The notes under the pieces were generated by a model. That model was not told the origin of the DNA, ran no database searches, and saw nothing but the letters and a program-made list of their open reading frames with translations. From Flavobacterium nitrogenifigens (GTDB lineage Bacteria > Bacteroidota > Bacteroidia > Flavobacteriales > Flavobacteriaceae): a stretch of DNA of 64,000 bases. The stretch covers positions 186,001 to 250,000 of the forward strand of contig NZ_QJRI01000178.1 in the NCBI RefSeq assembly GCF_003254565.1. The letters are read 5' to 3'. Each line of letters opens with the position of its first letter. The stretch's first letter is position 1. Both the position numbers and the translations under genes were made by a program. Positions 58,838-64,000 of the stretch are shown here, piece after piece.

Positions 58838-59668
58838 CTAATATTCATTTTCAGAATCCTTGTAACTCCATCTTCTCATTTCATTAAGTTCTTCTTGTGC
58901 TTTGATTTCTTCAGCAGGAATGACTTTTAAAAATGATGGATGCTGTTCGATTGCGTATTCTACTTTTTCAACGATTTGTTCGATCGTATCATTTTCATAA
59001 TCAATATCAAGAGGTTCTTTGATGATGAAAGATTGCAGGATTCCTTTTTTCTTCATTCGAAGTCCTTTTTTGTCGAATGATCTGCGGAAACCATCAATTA
59101 CAATTGGAATAACAAGCGGTTTGTGTTGTTTGATGATATGTGCAGTCCCTTTACGAACGGGTTTGAATGATTTTGTAGTTCCTTGAGGAAAAGTAATAAC
59201 CCAGCCGTCTTCAAGTGCAATCCTGATATTTTCTGTATCGTTCGGGTTTACTTCTCGTTTTTCGGTAACATCAACACCTTTTGCACGCCAAGTTCTCTCG
59301 ACTGTAATTGCTCCAACATAAGCTAAAATTCTTGGCAACAATCCTGCTTGCATGGTTTCTTTTGCTGCAACGTAATAAATATTCATTTTAGGTTGCCATA
59401 AATAACCGATATTTTTAATCGTGTCTTGACGTCCTGATAAACTGGCGTTAAAAACATGAAACATCGCTACAACGTCTGCAAAATAGGTCTGGTGATTGGA
59501 AATAAATAAAACATTAGTATCTGGAAGTGTCTTAATAATTTCAGATCCTTCAATCTGCAATTCGTTAAAACCTCTATATCTCTTATGAGTCATGGCACCT
59601 AGAACTCGGATTAACCATTTCTTGATGAATAATATATGCCCAAAAGGATTTCGTTTAAACAATCCCAT
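58838..59668 (-). CDS. 1-acyl-glycerol-3-phosphate acyltransferase family protein (PlsC-like)
   Basis: A 276-residue membrane-associated acyltransferase. Motif NHQTYFAD (HX4D, about 58-65), the middle block GRQDTIKNIGYLWQPKMNIYYVAAKETMQ, then FPQGTTKSF (about 165-173, in place of the common FPEGTR) and PIVIDGFRRSF. It would add the second acyl chain to lysophosphatidate, or act on other lysolipids. The HX4D His-Asp dyad is intact. It is convergent with the sigma operon with only 2 bases between stops. The Gln in FPQGT is an unusual but not unique substitution. Confidence 0.85.
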   Translation of the reverse strand: MGLFKRNPFGHILFIKKWLIRVLGAMTHKRYRGFNELQIEGSEIIKTLPDTNVLFISNHQTYFADVVAMFHVFNASLSGRQDTIKNIGYLWQPKMNIYYVAAKETMQAGLLPRILAYVGAITVERTWRAKGVDVTEKREVNPNDTENIRIALEDGWVITFPQGTTKSFKPVRKGTAHIIKQHKPLVIPIVIDGFRRSFDKKGLRMKKKGILQSFIIKEPLDIDYENDTIEQIVEKVEYAIEQHPSFLKVIPAEEIKAQEELNEMRRWSYKDSENEY

Positions 59669-59800
59669 AACTAATTTGTCTTATTTTTTTGTTAGGTCGC
59701 AAACATACAAAAATTATTCTTTTAGCAACACTATAAAACAATTTCTGCAATTAAGAGTTATTCAAATGAATATCAAATTATTAAATAAACTTTATCGAAC

Positions 59801-60451
59801 TTATTTCACCATCGCTTCTTTTAAGACATCTCGCAGTTCGCTCAAAATCATTGCCGTGGCTCCCCAAACAATATGATTTTGAATATTAAAAGCAGGAACT
59901 AAAATATTTGCTCCATAAGAAGTTGATAATCTGGCTTCGATAATAATATCGTCATTTAAAAAAACAGACAAGGGCAGTTCGATAATTCCGGCAACTTCTC
60001 TTATATCGGGATAAAAAGAAAGTTCTTCTTTGGCAATTCCTAAAAACGGATGCACCAAAAAATTGCTTGGTGGAATATACATCGGCGAGAAACGTTTAAT
60101 AATATCTATTTTATCACTTGTAACTCCGACCTCTTCATGGGTTTCTCTAAGTGCTGTGGTCTCAAAATTTAAATCTTCTTTTTCATACTTCCCGCCAGGA
60201 AATGCAATCTGTGCCGAATGAACACCTTCATAAGCATTTCTAACAATCAAAACCAGATGTGTTTTTTCCTGTTTGGGATAAAACAACATCATTACTCCCG
60301 CCATTCTGGCGTTTAACGTATTAATATCAAGATTTTTTAATCCCTCTATACGCTCTTTTGGAGCCATTTTTAAGTGCGATGTTACAGCTGGCAGCTCTAC
60401 TGGAATTATATTGGGAACATATTTCAAAAAGTCTTGAAAATTCATAATCAA
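59801..60451 (-). CDS. NUDIX hydrolase, CoA pyrophosphatase-like (NudL group)
   Basis: A 216-residue enzyme hydrolysing a nucleoside diphosphate linked to another moiety. The Nudix box is GGKYEKEDLNFETTALRE, continuing as THEEVGV (about 92-117), with Glu residues for metal binding. Upstream are VMMLFYPKQEKTHLVLIVR and AQIAFPGG, which resemble the UPF0035/CoA-diphosphatase pattern. The C-terminal half (PPSNFLVHPFLGIA and SVFLNDDIIIEARLSTSYG) fits the same group. The start could be residue 3 (MNFQDFLKY). Divergent from the gene at 60538; the acyltransferase gene follows after a 130-base gap with nothing visible. Confidence 0.87.
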   Translation of the reverse strand: MIMNFQDFLKYVPNIIPVELPAVTSHLKMAPKERIEGLKNLDINTLNARMAGVMMLFYPKQEKTHLVLIVRNAYEGVHSAQIAFPGGKYEKEDLNFETTALRETHEEVGVTSDKIDIIKRFSPMYIPPSNFLVHPFLGIAKEELSFYPDIREVAGIIELPLSVFLNDDIIIEARLSTSYGANILVPAFNIQNHIVWGATAMILSELRDVLKEAMVK

Positions 60452-60537
60452 AGCTTATTTTTGTACTTTCAAATAAAACATAAATATACTCCAGAAAACG
60501 CAGTGCTACAAGTTTTCTACTATTAAAGCCTAAAAAA

Positions 60538-60975
60538 ATGTACAGCAAAGAAGAATCACAAAGAATAAAAAGAGAATTTTGGGTAGCTTTTGCCGAAAAA
60601 TATCCTCGTAAATGGGTACTTTATGATACAAAGATTAAAGACTTTTCTTTTAAGTTTTATGTTGACAACAAAAAAGCTCAGGTTTTAATTGACATTGAAC
60701 AGCGAAGCGATGAAAAACGCATTGCTTATTTTGAAAAACTCGAGGCTTTAAAAAACATTCTCGAAGAAGAATTTATTAAAGATCTAGTTTTTGAGAAAAA
60801 TTATACTCTTGAAAGCGGCAAAACCATTAGCCGAATATGGGTTGAAAAACTTGGTGTTGGCTTCAGCAATAAAAACACTTGGGATACTATTTTCGATTTC
60901 TTCAACGAAAATATGCATGCTCTAGAAATGTTCTATTTAGAATATGATGAGTTCATTAAAGATGTGGAAAATTGA
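60538..60975 (+). CDS. DUF4268 domain protein
   Basis: A 145-residue soluble protein matching DUF4268 (RIKREFWVAFAEKYPRKWVL near 9-28; YDTKIKDFSFKFYVDNKKAQ; VLIDIEQRSDEKRIAYFEKL). It has a helical N-terminus and C-terminus (KILEEEF region, FFNENMHALEMFYLEYDEFI) with a beta-sheet in between, the layout of this small family related to restriction-type folds. No catalytic motif can be named. A palindromic element with a strong terminator follows. Confidence 0.8.
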   Translation: MYSKEESQRIKREFWVAFAEKYPRKWVLYDTKIKDFSFKFYVDNKKAQVLIDIEQRSDEKRIAYFEKLEALKNILEEEFIKDLVFEKNYTLESGKTISRIWVEKLGVGFSNKNTWDTIFDFFNENMHALEMFYLEYDEFIKDVEN

Positions 60976-60977
60976 GA

Positions 60978-61106
60978 TTCTAAGATGCTAAGGTACTGAT
61001 TTACTAAGCTTTAAATTTATATAACAAACCCGACAGGTTTTAAAAACCTGTCGGGTTTATTATTTTATCTAAATCCTAAAAAAACTTAGCATCTTAGAAC
61101 CTTAAC
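60978..61106. repeat. CTAAG-octamer palindromic element, second copy
   Basis: Left arm units ATTCTAAG, ATGCTAAG, TTACTAAG (about 60977-61009), right arm CTTAGCATCTTAGAACC (about 61084-61100) inverted, with a terminator hairpin (61026-61058) between. Same architecture and words as 5345-5476. Confidence 0.65.
61026..61058. terminator. bidirectional terminator
   Basis: Perfect 16-bp stem AAACCCGACAGGTTTT / AAAACCTGTCGGGTTT with a single-base centre. Confidence 0.9.
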
Positions 61107-61516
61107 TACACAGTAATAATATTATACACAATTATATGATCATCGTAATTGATATAAAGCTGTTTTCGATAGTCCTGCTTTTTTCGAGTTATGATAGATA
61201 ATTTACATTCTCGTCCGTCATTATCTTTGCAAATGAAAGAATAGGTAATATCAGTATCATTTTCTTCTCGTTCTATATAATCTAAAATATTGTATAGTTG
61301 AATTTCTTGAGAATACACAACAATTCTATGTTTATTGGTATCTAAAACCACCGAAAGATTTACCAAATCCAGATTAGACCATTCTCCCCATTTGCCTCTT
61401 TCATTTTTTTCTAGAACGCTAAATCCCGAAGTTTTAAAATGATAAGACTGACTCTGAACTTGTTGCAATCCAAAAACTAAAAACAATAACAATATGTAGG
61501 GGCGTAGGGAATTCAT
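61106..61516 (-). CDS. secreted protein, unknown function
   Basis: A 136-residue protein with signal peptide MNSLRPYILLLFLVFGLQQV, cleaved probably after VQSQ. The mature part has a beta-rich composition (WSNLDLVNLSVVLDTNKHRI, TDITYSFICKDNDGRECKLS) and two Cys within 9 residues that may form a disulfide. No family recognised. It starts 20 bases downstream of the nitronate monooxygenase gene on the same strand. Confidence 0.6.
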   Translation of the reverse strand: MNSLRPYILLLFLVFGLQQVQSQSYHFKTSGFSVLEKNERGKWGEWSNLDLVNLSVVLDTNKHRIVVYSQEIQLYNILDYIEREENDTDITYSFICKDNDGRECKLSIITRKKQDYRKQLYINYDDHIIVYNIITV

Positions 61517-61536
61517 AAAATATTTCTTGCAGGTAA

Positions 61537-62481
61537 TTAAAACTCAAATGTAATCTTTTCTTTGGATGCGGTTTCAAATTCGGCTATCATTTGTTGAACA
61601 ATTTCTTCAACTGGCAAAATTTTATGAATCAGACCTGCTACTTGTCCAATTTCTAATTCTCCCTCTTCCAAATCTCCTTCAAACATTCCTCTTTTAGCTC
61701 TTGCTCTTCCTAAAAGCTGAACCAAATCTTCTTTAGAAGGGCATTTTTGATATAGGTCCTGAACATCCTGATAGAACTTGTTCTTTATCAATCGAACCGG
61801 CGCTAATTCTTTCAAAGTCAATTGCGTACCTCCTTCTAAAGTATTAACTATCGTTTCTTTAAAATTATTGTGTGATGAAGATTCTATAGAAGCAGCGAAA
61901 CGGCTTCCAACCTGAACACCGTCTGCTCCCAAAATCATTGCAGCCAGCATTCCTCTTCCTGTAGCAATTCCTCCTGCAGCAATCAACGGAATCTTGATTT
62001 TTTCTTTAACCATCGGAATCAAAGTCAGTGTTGTAGTTTCTTCACGACCGTTATGACCTCCAGCTTCAAAACCTTCGGCTACAACTGCATGTACTCCAGC
62101 ATCTTGCGCTTTCAAAGCAAAAGCACTGCTGCTAACCACATGAACCACTGTAATTCCTCTTTCTTTCAAAAAAGAAGTCCAAGTTTTTGGATTTCCAGCG
62201 GAAGTAAAGACAATTTTTACGCCTTCTTCGACTACAATATTCATAATTTCTTCAATATTTGGATATAACATCGGAATGTTAACTCCAAAAGGCTTGTCGG
62301 TTGCTTTTTTACATTTCTGAATGTGTTCTCTTAAAACTTCTGGATACATCGAACCTGCACCAATAAGCCCTAAACCTCCCGCATTACTGACTGCCGAAGC
62401 CAATTTGTAACCGCTGTTCCAGATCATTCCGCCTTGAATGATTGGATATTTTATATTGAAAAGTTGGGTGATTTTATTCAT
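61537..62481 (-). CDS. nitronate monooxygenase-like FMN oxidoreductase
   Basis: A 314-residue TIM-barrel flavoprotein of the NMO/2-nitropropane dioxygenase family (YrpB-type). Visible parts are IIQGGMIWNSGYKLASAVSN (about 15-34), GGLGLIGAGSMYPE, PFGVNIPML, HVVSSSAFALKAQDAGVHAV, then GFEAGGHNG (about 137-145) and AAGGIATGRGMLAAMILGAD with GVQVGSRFAAS, the FMN-phosphate site. It oxidises nitronates or acts as NADH:quinone reductase; the class (I/II) cannot be told. It follows the subtilase gene by 5 bases. Confidence 0.88.
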   Translation of the reverse strand: MNKITQLFNIKYPIIQGGMIWNSGYKLASAVSNAGGLGLIGAGSMYPEVLREHIQKCKKATDKPFGVNIPMLYPNIEEIMNIVVEEGVKIVFTSAGNPKTWTSFLKERGITVVHVVSSSAFALKAQDAGVHAVVAEGFEAGGHNGREETTTLTLIPMVKEKIKIPLIAAGGIATGRGMLAAMILGADGVQVGSRFAASIESSSHNNFKETIVNTLEGGTQLTLKELAPVRLIKNKFYQDVQDLYQKCPSKEDLVQLLGRARAKRGMFEGDLEEGELEIGQVAGLIHKILPVEEIVQQMIAEFETASKEKITFEF

Positions 62482-62486
62482 TAAAA

Positions 62487-64000
62487 TTATTGCTTGATTA
62501 TCTTTCCTGTTTTATGCAGATTATCGGCATCAAAACTATACAAATACAACCCGCTTTGAAGTGATTGTAAGGAAAGAACTGGATTTGAACTATTAACTTT
62601 TTCTTCTATCAATTTTTGTCCTAAGATAGAATAAATGGTTATCGATGCTGTATTATTTTCATTCAAAAAAGAAAACGAAACTTCATTTTTGGTTGGATTC
62701 GGATAAACTGCAAACGAAGCCTCCGCAATAAAACTGTCAACGCTTAATGCTGCACCAAAATTTGGAATTCCGTATCCGTAATTGTTATCAGGGTTGGCAT
62801 ATCTATCAGCAGATTGCAAAATCATCTGTCTTATTTCTTTATTTGTTTTTGATGGAAACGCCTGCCATAAAGAAGCGGCCATTCCTGCCATTATCGGACA
62901 TGAAAATGACGTTCCGCTTGCTGTGCCAATATTCCCATTTGCATCAGAAACTGTAGCTGATACTCCTTGCGCCATAACATCTGGTTTTATTCTGTTGTCG
63001 TAACTTGGTCCGATTGAACTTGAACTAGCTCTTACTTTTGATGCATTAACAGAACCGATTGCTAATACTGAAACCGCATCTGCAGGCGAACCAATATGGT
63101 TTTCTGGCTGATTTCCTTCATTTCCAGCAGAAGCCAAAACCAAAATTCCCTTGTCAAAAGCTATCTCTGCACCGCGAGAAATAAAAGTTGTAATTCCGTT
63201 CATCTCGCTATAAGTATGATTATATCTAATTTCATCTCTATCCAAAAAATATCCCAATGAAGTAGTAATGATATCAACACCTAAAGCATCTGCTTTTTCT
63301 GCCGCTTCAACCCAAAGCGATTCTTCTAACGGAATCTCCTGTGCATCAATTTCTGTGATAAAAAGGTAATATGATGCATTTGGAGCTGTTCCCACCAAAG
63401 AATTTACTGTATACCCTCCCATAGTTGAAAGTACCGAAGTTCCATGAGAGCCACCTGTGTAAAAATTGCTGTTTCTAGTAGTATAATCGTAACCGCCTAG
63501 AATTTTATTATTATTTCTAAGATTTTCAAAAGGTTGAGCTGTATTCACACCTGGAAAACCAGCATCCATAACAGCTATGATTTTCCCCTCGCCAGTATAA
63601 TTCTGCTGATGTAAAACTTGTCCATTCAACATCTGAATTTGATTTGCCGAATTTCCGTAAGAATAATCAATTGCAGTTTTTAACTGTTTGTGAACTTGGT
63701 TTACCGAAGCTTCAGAAACTCTTTTCCCTGTAGTATTTAAAGTTCTATCGGCAAATTCTACTCTAGAAACAAAAGACAGTGTCTTTAAGGCATTAATGTT
63801 CGATTGAGTCCCCTGAATATGAAGCGCATTGAGCCATTTAGACTGCGCTTTTACCGTAATTCCTGCACTTGATGTAATTTGATTTACATACGAAGTTTCC
63901 AAAGGAGCATCAGTAATATCTAAAGCAATATTCTGGTTCGTTCTTCGATCCAAAGCTCTTTGTGAAAGTTCGCTTAACGGATTGTCATAAAAAGCTTGTG
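62487..64000 (-). CDS. S8 family serine protease with T9SS sorting domain (5' end outside the window)
   Basis: A partial gene: the frame stays open through 63954-64000, so the N-terminus (signal and propeptide) is missing. The subtilase catalytic triad is visible: Asp in AVMDAGFPG, His in GSHGTSVLSTMGG, Asn in ASAGNEGNQ and Ser in SGTSFSCPIMAGMA. The C-terminal ~80 residues are a type A T9SS sorting domain (VYPNPTKNEVSFSF, SIYSILGQKL-like TIYSILGQKLIEE, GLYLYSFD, TGKIIKQ). The protein is therefore exported by the type IX system and anchored or released outside the cell. The next gene starts 5 bases after the stop. Confidence 0.92.
   Translation of the reverse strand, partial: QAFYDNPLSELSQRALDRRTNQNIALDITDAPLETSYVNQITSSAGITVKAQSKWLNALHIQGTQSNINALKTLSFVSRVEFADRTLNTTGKRVSEASVNQVHKQLKTAIDYSYGNSANQIQMLNGQVLHQQNYTGEGKIIAVMDAGFPGVNTAQPFENLRNNNKILGGYDYTTRNSNFYTGGSHGTSVLSTMGGYTVNSLVGTAPNASYYLFITEIDAQEIPLEESLWVEAAEKADALGVDIITTSLGYFLDRDEIRYNHTYSEMNGITTFISRGAEIAFDKGILVLASAGNEGNQPENHIGSPADAVSVLAIGSVNASKVRASSSSIGPSYDNRIKPDVMAQGVSATVSDANGNIGTASGTSFSCPIMAGMAASLWQAFPSKTNKEIRQMILQSADRYANPDNNYGYGIPNFGAALSVDSFIAEASFAVYPNPTKNEVSFSFLNENNTASITIYSILGQKLIEEKVNSSNPVLSLQSLQSGLYLYSFDADNLHKTGKIIKQ

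Overview
The window looks like an ordinary chromosomal stretch of a Flavobacterium-type member of the Bacteroidota. The evidence is strongly AT-rich DNA, Bacteroidota promoters (TTTG plus TAnnTTTG), many short secreted lipoproteins, a protease with a type IX secretion C-terminal domain, gliding-phylum families (TIGR02757, YfhO, DUF3810, DUF4834, GH88), and two sigma-70/ECF genes. I saw no rRNA, tRNA, CRISPR array, transposase gene or prophage.

Layout. 0-16 kb: a LolD-like ABC ATPase with an unusual in-frame membrane insert, a polytopic membrane protein and a TIGR02757 protein (overlapping genes); a DEAD-type helicase with a DEFD motif; a lactonase; a BatA/VWA protein; a dihydroorotase homologue that has lost its metal-binding histidines; an esterase; a RelE/HigA-type toxin-antitoxin pair; an isochorismatase-like hydrolase; small lipoproteins; an MBL hydrolase; and a large conserved protein of unknown function. 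16-24 kb: Bcp peroxiredoxin, a structured intergenic element, endonuclease III without cluster cysteines, a TPR protein, a sigma factor with a 47-codon gene behind it, and UvrA. 24-36 kb: MscS channel, a surface-polysaccharide group (flippase, glycosyltransferase, YfhO protein, DUF4834), an outer-membrane protein, a GNAT-like protein, a lipoprotein and an alpha-oxoamine synthase.

36-45 kb is a compact denitrification / nitric-oxide island. One operon runs rightward (copper nitrite reductase fused to cytochrome c, NirV-like protein, SCO copper chaperone). A second set runs leftward: an Rrf2 regulator and lipid-anchored azurin, then quinol nitric oxide reductase and the RIC/ScdA iron-sulfur repair protein, and finally a heme-copper-oxidase-like membrane protein. 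Nitrite would be reduced to NO by NirK, probably fed by azurin or its own heme domain. NO is removed by NorB, and RIC repairs damage. The sequence suggests two controls: an FNR/CRP-type box about 41 bp before the nirK start, and a shared near-perfect palindrome in front of both norB and rrf2.

45-64 kb is mostly housekeeping: NYN RNase-like protein, glutamate-synthase-like FMN enzyme, paralogous lipoproteins, GH88 hydrolase, XTP pyrophosphatase, DEAD helicase with an RGG-like tail, PepD peptidase, DUF3810, ECF sigma plus membrane partner, PlsC acyltransferase, NUDIX hydrolase, nitronate monooxygenase-like enzyme and a T9SS subtilase cut by the window edge.

The most unusual genome-scale feature is a dense set of intergenic palindromic elements of several unrelated sequence families. 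They are often nested inside one another, and they flank genes or supply the 3' ends of coding regions. I found no clearly new multi-gene system. The best candidates for new biology are the LolD membrane insert, the poly-A start of the toxin gene, the Rrf2 palindrome regulon and the nested palindromes.
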